A stretch of DNA of 64,000 nt, taken from NCBI GenBank assembly GCA_964575605.1, contig CAZNRN010000003.1:1-64000 (forward strand). Direction: 5' to 3'. Positions 34,470 through 42,458 of the stretch are shown one piece after another. This DNA comes from JAPWJZ01 sp964575605. GTDB lineage: Bacteria; Pseudomonadota; Alphaproteobacteria; Micavibrionales; UBA2020. Each line of letters opens with the position of its first letter. The first letter of the stretch is position 1. The notes beneath the pieces are model-generated. The model made no database searches. It was not told the origin of the DNA and saw only the letters and a list, made by a program, of their open reading frames with translations. The position numbers were made by a program, and so were the translations under genes.

Positions 34470-34954
34470 GGCTTGAACCTCGCTGCTGCCTTACGTGCTT
34501 GTGCCGCGGCTTCACGGAGCGCGCCGCGGGCTGCGCCATGGTTGAATTCATTTTTCGGCGGTGTGCCGGCGTAGCGGGGCACAGGGGTTTCTGCCGCAGG
34601 CGGGGCAGACGCGCTTTCAGATGATACCTGCCTCGCTCTCCTGGAATCCATCACCGCGCCTTTAGCAGTGCCAAACATCCAGGCGGAGCCGCGGGCACAC
34701 ATATCAGTGGCGCCAAGCGCCGCGACAGTGAAAAAACCCGCCAGAAGCGCCGACGGAATATTAAGTGCGAAACAGGCTGCGAAAGTGCCTACCGCAAAAA
34801 AACAGGTCGCAACAAGCGCCGCAACGGCAAGCGCGCCCAGCGCAAGGCCGCCGATTCCGCCGAAGAGGGCAGTAACCCCGGCACCCAGCGGGCCGTTCCC
34901 GCCGCGCGCGCCGGATGCACTGCCGTTCCTGAATGAATAACCAACCCGTGACAT
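34466..34954 (-). CDS. Hypothetical membrane protein
   Basis: 162 residues, not recognised. A Gly/Ser-rich N-terminus is followed by two or three hydrophobic helices (about 24-50, 52-75) rich in Ala, Gly and Phe (GGIGGLALGALAVAALVATCFFAVGT as core), then a disordered Ser/Pro/Ala region and a basic amphipathic C-terminus (ALREAAAQARKAAARFKP). It is coupled to the YecM-like gene and lies behind tRNA-Pro. Confidence 0.55.
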   Translation of the reverse strand: MSRVGYSFRNGSASGARGGNGPLGAGVTALFGGIGGLALGALAVAALVATCFFAVGTFAACFALNIPSALLAGFFTVAALGATDMCARGSAWMFGTAKGAVMDSRRARQVSSESASAPPAAETPVPRYAGTPPKNEFNHGAARGALREAAAQARKAAARFKP

Positions 34955-34993
34955 AGCCTTGTTCTAAGCTTTTTAAATTTCTGGTTCACGTTC

Positions 34994-35019
34994 AATAAAA
35001 AACCGGCCACATGGGCCGG
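34994..35019 (-). terminator. Intrinsic terminator of tRNA-Pro
   Basis: On the minus strand CCGGCC-CATGT-GGCCGG is followed by TTTTTTATTG, 11 bp after the tRNA 3' end. Confidence 0.85.
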
Positions 35020-35029
35020 ATAGAAAAAA

Positions 35030-35106
35030 TGGTCGGACTGAAAGGATTTGAACCTTCGACCCCTTGCACCCCATGCAAGTGCGCTACCAGGCTGCGCTAC
35101 AGTCCG
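35030..35106 (-). tRNA. tRNA-Pro (anticodon GGG), CCA encoded
   Basis: A 77-nt cloverleaf on the minus strand: acceptor CGGACTG pairs with CAGTCCG, discriminator A and encoded CCA (35032-35030). The anticodon stem is CTTGC/GCAAG with loop ATGGGGT, giving GGG, and the T-arm is AGGTTCAAATCCT. The C1-G72 pair and A73 fit proline tRNAs. It has its own terminator. Confidence 0.95.
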
Positions 35107-35170
35107 ACTTCTGGTGCGGGGGACTATAACAAAGTACCCATAACAATGTAAAGGCTTTAAAACGGCTGAA

Positions 35171-35485
35171 TTAACGTTTGAATTCAATCGGTTTGAGCAG
35201 GCGGATCGCGGTTTCCGGTTTTGGGCGGGGTTCGCGTTTCAAGGCCTGCGCGTTTTTCTCGAAGTGGTTGACACCGCAGAAGCCGGTGGGATGCACGTTT
35301 TCAAAGCCCGGCTGGCCGGCCTCTTTTATCTCGAAATGGGTGAAGCCATTGCTCCAGCCGACGTCCCGCCTGTGCTTTTTGGTGGTCTCGGCGTTATAGG
35401 GGCGCACCGTGACCGTTTTGATTTTCCGGTCGCCCTTGAATTTCATCTTCAGGCTGAACCAGCTGCGGGTTTTCTCGTATTTCAC
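35171..35485 (-). CDS. Small basic hypothetical protein
   Basis: 104 residues starting at a GTG at 35485, 5 bp after the stop of the gene at 35491. The frame continues upstream but there overlaps that better gene, and a GTG with TAAGG before it is the best start; an ATG at 35446 is possible. The sequence is rich in Lys, Arg and aromatic residues (YEKTRSWFSLKMKFKGD, GWSNGFTHFEIKEAG, HPTGFCGVNHFEKNAQAL). No family was recognised. It probably forms a two-gene operon with 35491. Confidence 0.6.
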   Translation of the reverse strand: MKYEKTRSWFSLKMKFKGDRKIKTVTVRPYNAETTKKHRRDVGWSNGFTHFEIKEAGQPGFENVHPTGFCGVNHFEKNAQALKREPRPKPETAIRLLKPIEFKR

Positions 35486-35490
35486 AGCCC

Positions 35491-35868
35491 TTATAACCCC
35501 TTCGCTTCTTTCGTGGCGGCTGCTTCCGCCGAGGCAGGTGCCGGATCGTTGGCAGCTGCCATGACAATCGCACGCTTTTGAACCGGCGGAACCAGGCGTT
35601 CTGCCGCCATACGTTCGTTGTAACGGGCCAGTTCCTGCTTCACATCGACGATGGCATAAATAAGCCCCGCCGCCACCAGCGTGGCCAATACGCCCAGGCC
35701 CAGCACATGAATCGGGTTCAAGACACCAAAGGGTACAAGCACGATGCCAAAGACGCCCATCACCACCGGCGGCATCGCGAGGATGGGGCGAACCATCTCT
35801 TTGCTGGCGGGGCGAAGGTGGTCGTAAATGTCTTTCAGCTTTCTCAGCTCGGTCTCGTAAAGCAGCAT
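35491..35868 (-). CDS. Small two-TM membrane protein
   Basis: 125 residues from the ATG at 35868 (MLLYETELRKLKDIYDHL). Two TM helices (about 30-50 and 55-75: MVRPILAMPPVVMGVFGIVL, VLGLGVLATLVAAGLIYAIV) are flanked by charged helices. The C-terminus is Ala/Pro-rich. No family was recognised. It is first of a small operon with the gene at 35171. Confidence 0.6.
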   Translation of the reverse strand: MLLYETELRKLKDIYDHLRPASKEMVRPILAMPPVVMGVFGIVLVPFGVLNPIHVLGLGVLATLVAAGLIYAIVDVKQELARYNERMAAERLVPPVQKRAIVMAAANDPAPASAEAAATKEAKGL

Positions 35869-36006
35869 GGGGCACCTGTTTTTACGTCGGGATTTTGTTA
35901 TGGTAAGTTGAGTGCGAATGACTGTCAAATGCAAAAGGGTTAATGGATGGGGTACAAATACCGCAATACCAAGGTTTCATACGCTTTTCCCCTATCCCTT
36001 TAGGCA

Positions 36007-36035
36007 TAAAAAAAACCCCGGCATTCACCGGGGTT
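36007..36035 (-). terminator. Intrinsic terminator of the merR-type gene
   Basis: AACCCCGG and CCGGGGTT form an 8-bp stem around 6 bases. On the minus strand it is followed by a run of Ts (36013-36007 and beyond); on the plus strand TTCTTTTT follows, so it may stop transcripts from both sides. Confidence 0.85.
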
Positions 36036-36061
36036 CTTTTTGGATACTCGAAACAGCTTAG

Positions 36062-36093
36062 CCGATAAGCTTGCAGTTATCCGATAAGCTTGC
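36062..36093. repeat. 13-bp direct repeat at the 3' end of the merR-type gene
   Basis: CCGATAAGCTTGC occurs at 36062-36074 and 36081-36093, a 19-bp period. The second copy encodes the last residues of the MerR-type protein; the first lies just past its stop codon (36079-36077). It looks like a small duplication of the gene's tail. Confidence 0.7.
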
Positions 36094-36547
36094 GCATGGA
36101 CTTGAGTTCATCAAGCATGCCCTGCAGCTCGGCCTTGTTCTTTTTCACGGCGGGCAGCTGGGTGCTTTCGCCTTCGACGCGCTGCGTCAGGTTGCCGCGG
36201 GTCGCGGACAGCAGCTTTTGCACGCCCTTGATCGTGTAACCTTCCTGGTAAAGCAGGTGGTGGATGTTTTTCAGCAGCTCTACGTCTTCCGGACGGTAGT
36301 AGCGGCGGCCGCCACCACGTTTAAGCGGCTTGATCTGGCTGAATTTCGTCTCCCAGAAGCGCAGCACGTGCTGCTCGACGCCCAGGTCATCGGCCACTTC
36401 CGAAATCGTGCGGAACGCGCCAGCGGATTTCTGCGCGGCCTGTTTCGCCTTCATCGGGCGGCGGTTGGGGATTTTCTGGGTGGTCTGGTCGGGAGCAATT
36501 TCGGGTTGAGCGCCGGGCTTAACCGTTGTCTGGTTCTGAGACGTCAT
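36077..36547 (-). CDS. MerR-family transcriptional regulator
   Basis: 156 residues. The MerR winged helix begins YRTIS-like FRTISEVADDLGVEQHVLRFWETKFSQ (about 45-72) and continues KRGGGRRYYRPEDVELLKNIHHLLYQEGYTIKGVQKLL (75-112). The C-terminus is short, with no effector-binding domain. An N-terminal Gln/Pro/Lys-rich region of about 40 residues precedes it. This regulator follows ihfA in the plsX-fabH-ihfA-merR order widely kept in alphaproteobacteria; its targets are not known from sequence. Confidence 0.9.
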   Translation of the reverse strand: MTSQNQTTVKPGAQPEIAPDQTTQKIPNRRPMKAKQAAQKSAGAFRTISEVADDLGVEQHVLRFWETKFSQIKPLKRGGGRRYYRPEDVELLKNIHHLLYQEGYTIKGVQKLLSATRGNLTQRVEGESTQLPAVKKNKAELQGMLDELKSMRKLIG

Positions 36548-36586
36548 ATCGTATATGTCCTAATACTGTTTGCTTCGATAACAGGA

Positions 36587-36889
36587 TTATTCTGCGGATT
36601 CTTTGTTGATCCGTTCTTTCAGCACGTTGGACGCGCGGAAAGTAAGAACACGGCGCGGCAGGATCGGCACTTCTTCGCCGGTCTTGGGGTTGCGGCCGAT
36701 GCGCTGGCGTTTGCTGCGCACCTGGAAAGTGCCGAAGGAAGAGATTTTGACCATCTCCCCGCGTTCCAGCGCCTTGCAGACTTCCTCGAGGACAGTCTCC
36801 ACCAAGTCCGCGGACTCGTTCCTCGAGAGGCCAACCTGTTCGTAGACAGCCTGGCTAAGATCCGCGCGGGTAATCGTCTGGTTGCTCAT
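36587..36889 (-). CDS. ihfA: Integration host factor alpha subunit
   Basis: 100 residues. A DNA-bending HU/IHF-family subunit: TITRADLSQAVYEQVGLSR at the N-terminus, VKISSFGTFQVRSKRQRIGRNPKTGEEV with the arm proline that intercalates in DNA, and FRASNVLKERIN at the C-terminus. Its place between fabH and the merR-type gene supports ihfA rather than ihfB or hupB. Confidence 0.95.
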   Translation of the reverse strand: MSNQTITRADLSQAVYEQVGLSRNESADLVETVLEEVCKALERGEMVKISSFGTFQVRSKRQRIGRNPKTGEEVPILPRRVLTFRASNVLKERINKESAE

Positions 36890-37057
36890 CTGTACACTCC
36901 AAAACTCCGTTGATACTTACGCTATCGATTCACATTTAATTAGTCAATACAAGGATTTGAATCTGTTTTTTGCAGCTAAAAACCCTTTTGCGGAGAATCC
37001 GGCGAATATGCGGAAAAGGCCGAGTCGCAAGGGTTTTTTTAACCTCTTGTTAAGACA

Positions 37058-38035
37058 CTACCAGCGCGCAAGCGCAGCGCCCCATGTAAGGCCCCCGCCC
37101 ATCGCTTCCATCAGAATCAAATCGCCCCTTTGGATTCGTCCGTCGTTCACAGCCGTCGAAAGGGCGAGCGGAATTGAGGCGGCCGAGGTATTGCCATGCT
37201 GCGCAACCGTAATGACCACGGCTTCGGGCGATAAATTCAGCTTTTCGGCGGTTGCATCGATAATACGTTTATTCGCCTGATGCGGGACAAGCCATTTGAC
37301 TTCGGATGGATCGACGTCATTCTCGCGCATCGCTTCCATAATCGCCTCTGACATACGCGTGACAGCGTGACGGAAGACTTCCTTGCCGTTCATCTTCACA
37401 TAACCGACCGTGCGCGTCGACGAAGGGCCGCCGTCGACGTACAAAAGCCCGCGATGCGCTCCTTCGGAGTGGAGATGCGTCGACAAAATGCCGCGGTCAG
37501 CCTTGGTGCCCTTGCCGTCATTGGACGCTTCAAGCACAACAGCGCCTGCGCCGTCGCCAAACAGCACACAGGTGGTGCGGTCGTTCCAGTCGAGCAGGCT
37601 GGTGAAATGTTCCGCGCCGATCACAAGCGCGCGCTGCACCTGCCCCGCCTTGATGAAGTTGTCGGCGGTGGCAAGCGCGTAGATAAACCCCGAACATACA
37701 GCTTGAACATCGAAAGCGAAGCCCCTGGAACCCATGCCGATATTGTCCTGCACCGTGACGGCCGTCGCGGGGAAGGTCTGGTCGGGCGAGGTGGTCGCGA
37801 GGATGATTGCGTCGATGTCGGAGCCCTTTAGGTTCGCCATCTCCAGCGCCTTCAGTGCGGCGCGTGTCGCCATGTCGGATGTCTTTTCGCCCTTGGCGGC
37901 GACATGGCGCTGCTTGATGCCCGTGCGCTGCTCGATCCATTCCGCCGTGGTCTCGACGGTTTTGGAGAGCTCATCGTTGGTGAGAATTTTTTCCGGCAAA
38001 TAGGAACCGCAGCCGAGCATGAGTGAACGGCGCAT
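37058..38035 (-). CDS. fabH: 3-oxoacyl-[acyl-carrier-protein] synthase III
   Basis: 325 residues. It starts fatty-acid synthesis by condensing acetyl-CoA with malonyl-ACP. The catalytic triad is visible: Cys in AVCSGFIYAL, His in VPHQANKRIIDA and Asn in QHGNTSAASIP. It begins with RSLMLGCGSYLPEKILTN as usual. The ATG at 38035 overlaps the plsX stop by one base (TAATG). Confidence 0.96.
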   Translation of the reverse strand: MRRSLMLGCGSYLPEKILTNDELSKTVETTAEWIEQRTGIKQRHVAAKGEKTSDMATRAALKALEMANLKGSDIDAIILATTSPDQTFPATAVTVQDNIGMGSRGFAFDVQAVCSGFIYALATADNFIKAGQVQRALVIGAEHFTSLLDWNDRTTCVLFGDGAGAVVLEASNDGKGTKADRGILSTHLHSEGAHRGLLYVDGGPSSTRTVGYVKMNGKEVFRHAVTRMSEAIMEAMRENDVDPSEVKWLVPHQANKRIIDATAEKLNLSPEAVVITVAQHGNTSAASIPLALSTAVNDGRIQRGDLILMEAMGGGLTWGAALARW

Positions 38036-39117
38036 TATGCCTCCCCTTCCGCGGGCTTCGGCGTGGCCTTGCCGTCGTAGCCCAGGCGTTGAAGTTCTGC
38101 TTCAACTTTTTCCGTGAAGCGGCTGGCGGCAAGGCTGGCGCCGACGCCAATCGCGTTTGCGAAACCGATGCCGTCGGTGCTGCCATGGCTCTTGATGCAA
38201 AGGCCCTTGAGCCCCAGCATGGAGGCGCCATTGTAATAGCGGGGATCGATGCGCTTCGAGAAAGTCTTGAGCGCACCGTAGCAGATGGCCAGGCCCGGCA
38301 GGCAGAGCACCGCGCCGACCTTCACCCACCATGACGATTTGAAGGCTTCCTTCATCATGTGCTTGATGAGGCGCGCCGTGCCTTCCATTGTTTTCAAAGT
38401 CACATTTCCGGTGAAGCCGTCGGTGACGATGACGTCGAAGTTACCGGTGGGAATGTCATCCCCCTCGGCATAGCCCACATATTTGCCGGGAAGCTTGGCG
38501 TCCTTGAACACTTCGGATGCGGCCTGTACCAGTTCGTCGCCCTTCATGGCTTCCGAGCCGATGTTCAGCAGCGCGATGCGCGGCTCCGCGATTTTTAACA
38601 ATTCGCGCGAGAAGACGCCGCCAAGTACGCCGAATTCCAGCAGGTTTTGCGAAGTACATTCCGCATTCGCGCCGAGGTCGAGCAGCACCGTGCCGTGGCC
38701 GGGAACTTTCGTCGGCATGTAAGTGGCAATCGCAGGGCGGTGGATGCCGGGCATGACTTTCAGAGAAAACTTCGCCATCGCCATCAGGGCGCCGGTATTG
38801 CCTGCAGAAATAACGCAATTGGCTTCGCCGTTCGCGACGGCGTCGATGGCAAGTCGCATGGAGGAGTTACGGCCGGCGCGAAGGGCAACGGCGGGCTTGT
38901 CGGCGCTGGTGACGCGGTCGGGCGTATGGCGCAGCGTCATCACCGCTGCGAGGCCGGGATATTTTTCCATTTCCGGCTTGATGAGGTTTTCATCGCCGTA
39001 AATGATGAAGCGCGCATCGGGGAATTTCTCCCGCGCAAGATGCGCGCCTTCGACGACAATATGGGGAGCGCGGTCGCCGCCCATGCCGTCCAATGATATG
39101 ACGAGGTTATTGCCCAA
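38035..39117 (-). CDS. plsX: Phosphate acyltransferase PlsX
   Basis: 360 residues. It makes acyl-phosphate from acyl-ACP, the first step of phospholipid synthesis with PlsY. Typical segments are ISLDGMGGDRAPHIVVEG, MRLAIDAVANGEANCVISAGNTGALMA, LDLGANAECT and DVIVTDGFTGNV. The start is a TTG at 39117: no ATG exists before the GMGGD motif, and GGGGGGACAGG lies just upstream. A C-terminal Lys/Pro/Ala tail (KATPKPAEGEA) is added. It sits 28 bp after rpmF and is followed by fabH. Confidence 0.96.
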   Translation of the reverse strand: MGNNLVISLDGMGGDRAPHIVVEGAHLAREKFPDARFIIYGDENLIKPEMEKYPGLAAVMTLRHTPDRVTSADKPAVALRAGRNSSMRLAIDAVANGEANCVISAGNTGALMAMAKFSLKVMPGIHRPAIATYMPTKVPGHGTVLLDLGANAECTSQNLLEFGVLGGVFSRELLKIAEPRIALLNIGSEAMKGDELVQAASEVFKDAKLPGKYVGYAEGDDIPTGNFDVIVTDGFTGNVTLKTMEGTARLIKHMMKEAFKSSWWVKVGAVLCLPGLAICYGALKTFSKRIDPRYYNGASMLGLKGLCIKSHGSTDGIGFANAIGVGASLAASRFTEKVEAELQRLGYDGKATPKPAEGEA

Positions 39118-39145
39118 AACCTGTCCCCCCGGTTAGCGGGAAGGA

Positions 39146-39322
39146 TTAGTCTACGTCGAGGACCTGTTCGCCCTTGTACTTGCCGGTCTTGCGGCAGACG
39201 TGGTGGGGACGGACGTTTTCGCCGGTGTGCTTGTCTTCGACAAAGGTCGCTGCGGACAGCGCATGGTGTGCGCGGCGCATGTTGCGGCGGGATTTCGAGG
39301 TTTTCTTCTTAGGGACTGCCAT
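39146..39322 (-). CDS. rpmF: 50S ribosomal protein L32
   Basis: 58 residues, MAVPKKKTSKSRRNMRRAHH at the start, then the conserved middle ENVRPHHVCRKTGKYKGEQV. L32 is a small zinc- or non-zinc-type subunit protein; here only one Cys (HHVC) is seen, so it is the zinc-free type. It lies directly upstream of plsX, as in many bacteria. Confidence 0.96.
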   Translation of the reverse strand: MAVPKKKTSKSRRNMRRAHHALSAATFVEDKHTGENVRPHHVCRKTGKYKGEQVLDVD

Positions 39323-39530
39323 AGCTCTGCTCTTTTCTAATAAACTTTAACCCGGCCGTTGAATGGCTAGGGCTTTGTTACATAACCAAAACGGCGGTTT
39401 CAGGCAAGAAAAATCTGCCCTTTTTACCCCTGAAGAGGCTGTTTCGGGCTTTAACCGCTATTTAATTGCCATAATTCAACTTATTGTGATATAGTGCCAG
39501 AGCCTTAAAAGTTAACAGGACGGCTGTCCG

Positions 39531-40436
39531 ATGACCGCAAATACCCAAACCCCCGCCCCCGAGGCCTTCAGCGCCAGCGCACGCCCCCAGCTGACCAACG
39601 AAGAAACCGAGGCGAAAATGGAACGCCTGCGGGAGGAGCATACCAACAACCAGCGCCCCGCCACGGGCGACACACCGGAGCAACTGGCCAAAAAACTGGT
39701 GACGCTGGCCTGCATCGAAGAACCCCGGCCGGTGCATGGCGAGATCATCGACCAGCTGATCGAGGCCGGCGCGGATATCCATTACAAGGACAAGCACGGC
39801 TGCACGGCACTGCTCAGGGCCTCCGCCGCCTCGAACGCCGGGCTGGTGAAAAAACTGCTCGACCTCGGCGCTGACCCCAATGCCACCGAAATCCTCTGGC
39901 ATGATGAAGGCGTGTTAGGCCCCGCCATCTGCCACGCCGCCTGCCGCGGGAGCCTCGAAGTTGTAAAACTGCTGCTGGCCGCAGGCGCCGACCCCAATGC
40001 CGAAACAGAACCCGGCAAGCGCACGGCGCTCACCCTCGCCATCGATTACGCGCGCGTCGAAAACGAAGCAGCGCATAACGCCATCGTCGCCGCGCTGGTC
40101 GAAGGCGGCGCAAAACCGGACAATACGGCCTATGGCACCTGGACGCCGCTGCTCTTCGCCATCAAGTGCAAGATGCCGCGCACGGCGCAATACCTGCTCG
40201 ACCATGGCGCCGACCCCGAATATGCGCCCGGCGGCAACAAGCCCTATGACGCCGCGCTCGGCCAGTGCCCCGAAGCCGCCAAACTTATCCTCAACGCCAT
40301 CGGCGAAAGGAAACTGAAAGCCCGCGAAGAGCGCGAGGAAAAAGCGCGCCTCGACCAGTGGATGAAAGACGGCTGCCCTGCGGAAGGTGGCGCGAAGCCG
40401 ATGCAGCAACTGAAACTGAAACCACGCGCCTTATAA
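39531..40436 (+). CDS. Ankyrin-repeat protein
   Basis: 301 residues, no signal peptide or TM. Ankyrin units run from about 60 to 240: IDQLIEAGADIHYKDKHGCTALLRAS, LVKKLLDLGADPNA, VVKLLLAAGADPNAETEPGKRTALTLA, and a later TAQYLLDHGADPEYAPGG. The C-terminus is charged (ERKLKAREEREEKARLDQWM). It probably binds a protein partner; which one cannot be told. It is divergent from rpmF, and a second ankyrin gene lies at 51300. Confidence 0.85.
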   Translation: MTANTQTPAPEAFSASARPQLTNEETEAKMERLREEHTNNQRPATGDTPEQLAKKLVTLACIEEPRPVHGEIIDQLIEAGADIHYKDKHGCTALLRASAASNAGLVKKLLDLGADPNATEILWHDEGVLGPAICHAACRGSLEVVKLLLAAGADPNAETEPGKRTALTLAIDYARVENEAAHNAIVAALVEGGAKPDNTAYGTWTPLLFAIKCKMPRTAQYLLDHGADPEYAPGGNKPYDAALGQCPEAAKLILNAIGERKLKAREEREEKARLDQWMKDGCPAEGGAKPMQQLKLKPRAL

Positions 40437-40533
40437 TTCCCTTTAAAATCAATTGGAACAAAACAATGGGCCAGTAGATTGGAAATACGGCACGGCATCA
40501 ACCGTGCCGCAAACGTTTATGAGGAGAATACCC

Positions 40534-40779
40534 ATGCGTACAATCCAGGCAAAAACAGGCGTTATGACTGCCCTGCTCTGCACCGTTGTACTGTCGGTTG
40601 CAGGCTGCTCCAACATGAATACAACTGAACAGCGCATGCTGTCCGGCGCCGCTATTGGCACGGGCGCGGGCGTTGTCGGCACCGCCATGACCGGCGGCTG
40701 CGTCAGCTGCGGCGCTGCGATCGGCGCGGGCGCGGGCGCTGTCGGCGGCTACATCTACGACAAAGCCCAGAAGAAGTAA
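40534..40779 (+). CDS. Small glycine-zipper lipoprotein
   Basis: 81 residues from the ATG at 40534, with GAGGAG upstream. The signal peptide ends in the lipobox VAGC (Cys near residue 25). It is followed by a glycine-zipper helix pair (GAAIGTGAGVVGTAMTGG and GAAIGAGAGAVGGYIYDKAQ), as in YMGG/OmpA-like small outer-membrane lipoproteins of unknown role. It follows the ankyrin gene by 97 bp. Confidence 0.75.
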   Translation: MRTIQAKTGVMTALLCTVVLSVAGCSNMNTTEQRMLSGAAIGTGAGVVGTAMTGGCVSCGAAIGAGAGAVGGYIYDKAQKK

Positions 40780-40799
40780 CCTGCACAGGCTGAAAATGC

Positions 40800-40830
40800 G
40801 AAGGGCGGCTGCACTCACCAGCCGCCCTTC
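40800..40830. terminator. Hairpin between convergent genes
   Basis: GAAGGGCGGCTG and CAGCCGCCCTTC form a perfect 12-bp stem around 7 bases. Both flanks read GCATTT in their own direction, so it can end transcripts of both the lipoprotein gene and the DUF177 gene. Confidence 0.7.
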
Positions 40831-40848
40831 GGCATTTCTGAAACCTGA

Positions 40849-41493
40849 TTACTCGCCCTTTTTCTTCTTGCCGCTTTTAACCGGTTTTTTGGCGGCGGCC
40901 TTTTTGACGCCGTCTGTTTTGGCGGGTGGGTTTTTAGCCGGGGGTTTTGCAGCGGGCTTTTCTTCTTTTTTCTTGCCGTCGCTTTTCAGGCCCTGCAGCA
41001 CGGCGAAGGGGCTGTTGCGCACCTCGCCGCCGATCTCGCGCATCTGCGCGGCCAGCGAAACGCCGGGCGCGCGCGGATAAGGGTCGAGGCCCAGCGACAG
41101 GTATTGCGCGGCCACTTCGCCAAGGTCGATCATGCCCTTGCGGATAAGTTCGGGCGCGTCCTCGTTCCCGTCGACGCCCTCTTCCTCATCCGGGGCATCT
41201 TCCGAGAAAAATGTTTCGAACGAATAGTCGACATGGCCATGCACGTCCTGGAGCGAGACGACGCAGGTCTGGATGACGTCGGCTTTCAGCTTGCCTTCGA
41301 CATGCACCACCTCGCCGCCCTCGACGCGGCGGATTTTCATGTCCGCCTTGAAGTTTTCGAGTCCGCGCAGGTCGAAACGTTTGGCAAGCGCGGCGCATTC
41401 AGCATCCGTCGCTTCCACTTTTTCCTGCCGTGTCTTGTCGGGGGTAATGCCCTCAATCGCGATCAGCCGCGAAAATTCAGCCGGTGCCTTCAT
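40849..41493 (-). CDS. DUF177 (YceD-like) protein
   Basis: 214 residues from the ATG at 41493. The DUF177 signature is visible: a CxxS-like VIQTCVVSLQDVHGHVDYSFETFF near residues 90-115 and LIRKGMIDLGEVAAQYLSLGLDPYPRAPG near 135-163. In bacteria this family (YceD) is linked to 23S rRNA accumulation and usually precedes rpmF-plsX. Here it is 1.5 kb away from rpmF with two accessory genes between. The last 40 residues are a Lys/Ala/Pro tail, probably RNA-binding or disordered. Confidence 0.85.
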   Translation of the reverse strand: MKAPAEFSRLIAIEGITPDKTRQEKVEATDAECAALAKRFDLRGLENFKADMKIRRVEGGEVVHVEGKLKADVIQTCVVSLQDVHGHVDYSFETFFSEDAPDEEEGVDGNEDAPELIRKGMIDLGEVAAQYLSLGLDPYPRAPGVSLAAQMREIGGEVRNSPFAVLQGLKSDGKKKEEKPAAKPPAKNPPAKTDGVKKAAAKKPVKSGKKKKGE

Positions 41494-41648
41494 CGTCTTA
41501 GTCCTTCGAAATACAGGGTTTATATACACCTTTTCCCGCCCAAAACAAGGATTTTCCACAAACCCAGAGCCTGCTCGCCAGTCAGGAAAGAGGTTTTAGC
41601 CCTTTCTTAAGCGGCCGCCCCTTAAAATCCGTCATGGAGGGCCAGTCC

Positions 41649-42404
41649 ATGAAAGCACTTATATATAGTCTGTTGTTCGTCCTTGTTTTTGCGATTCCGT
41701 CGGCACAGGCGCAGGATCCCGCTTACGACCCCAACACCCCGCCCTCCAGCAGCTGGATCGCATCGATGAAGATCAACGGCGCGAGCTATTGGCTGCGCTA
41801 TACCGCCACGACAGACGAACAGGTGAAAAAGACCGAGGAAGCCCTGAAGGGCGTCACGCAGAACGAAGGACCCGGCAACGATCCGCCCGCCGCGAAAGTC
41901 TGGCTGGAGCGCGTCAAGGCCGCAAAGGCCTCGCCCCGCCCGCCCCTGCAGCTTGGCAAAATAGAAATCAGCGCCGAAGGAAACGTGAAGGCAGGCGCCG
42001 CGAAAATCGAAACCTACGCCAACGGCGAGTCTGCCGAGCATATGTATGTGCTGGGCCACCTCTACTATCACGGCATCGGTGTGACGAAAGACCTAAAGCG
42101 CGCCCATTACTGGTTCGGACAGGCGCAGCATGCGGGCATGGCGCCCAATCCCTGGGTGGTCAGCTACGTGCAGGACGCGCTCGATGCCAGCGCGGCGGCC
42201 ATTAAAGCCGAAGAAGAAAAAGAAGGCGGCAAGCGCAAGAAGGTGGAATTCAGGATGCCGGGCGAACAGGGCGCGCCCAATGTCGGCGGGCCCCCGCTGC
42301 GCATGGATATGGCGGGTAATCCAGGGGAAGACGTCCCGCAGGTCGCCATGCCTGAAATGGAAGAAGGCCTGACGCTCTATCCCCCGCCCTATCCCGAAGA
42401 ATAG
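41649..42404 (+). CDS. Exported Sel1-repeat-like protein
   Basis: 251 residues from the ATG at 41649, with GGAGG about 10 bases upstream. A signal peptide (MKALIYSLLFVLVFAIPSAQAQ) is followed by a helical region with one Sel1/TPR-like unit, AEHMYVLGHLYYHGIGVTKDLKRAHYWFGQAQHAG, near residues 130-164. The C-terminus is charged and proline-rich. Sel1 units mediate protein contacts in the periplasm. No partner is evident. Confidence 0.7.
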   Translation: MKALIYSLLFVLVFAIPSAQAQDPAYDPNTPPSSSWIASMKINGASYWLRYTATTDEQVKKTEEALKGVTQNEGPGNDPPAAKVWLERVKAAKASPRPPLQLGKIEISAEGNVKAGAAKIETYANGESAEHMYVLGHLYYHGIGVTKDLKRAHYWFGQAQHAGMAPNPWVVSYVQDALDASAAAIKAEEEKEGGKRKKVEFRMPGEQGAPNVGGPPLRMDMAGNPGEDVPQVAMPEMEEGLTLYPPPYPEE

Positions 42405-42458
42405 CGGCTGTAGCAATCCTCGTTCCCAAAGGCTAGAATGGCCGGCAAGAGGAAATAA

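Noticed and set aside
35486..35875. N-terminal extension of the small basic protein at 35171
   Set aside because: It would overlap the two-TM protein gene in another frame; the extension has Arg/Pro/His-rich shadow composition, and a GTG at 35485 gives a clean start.
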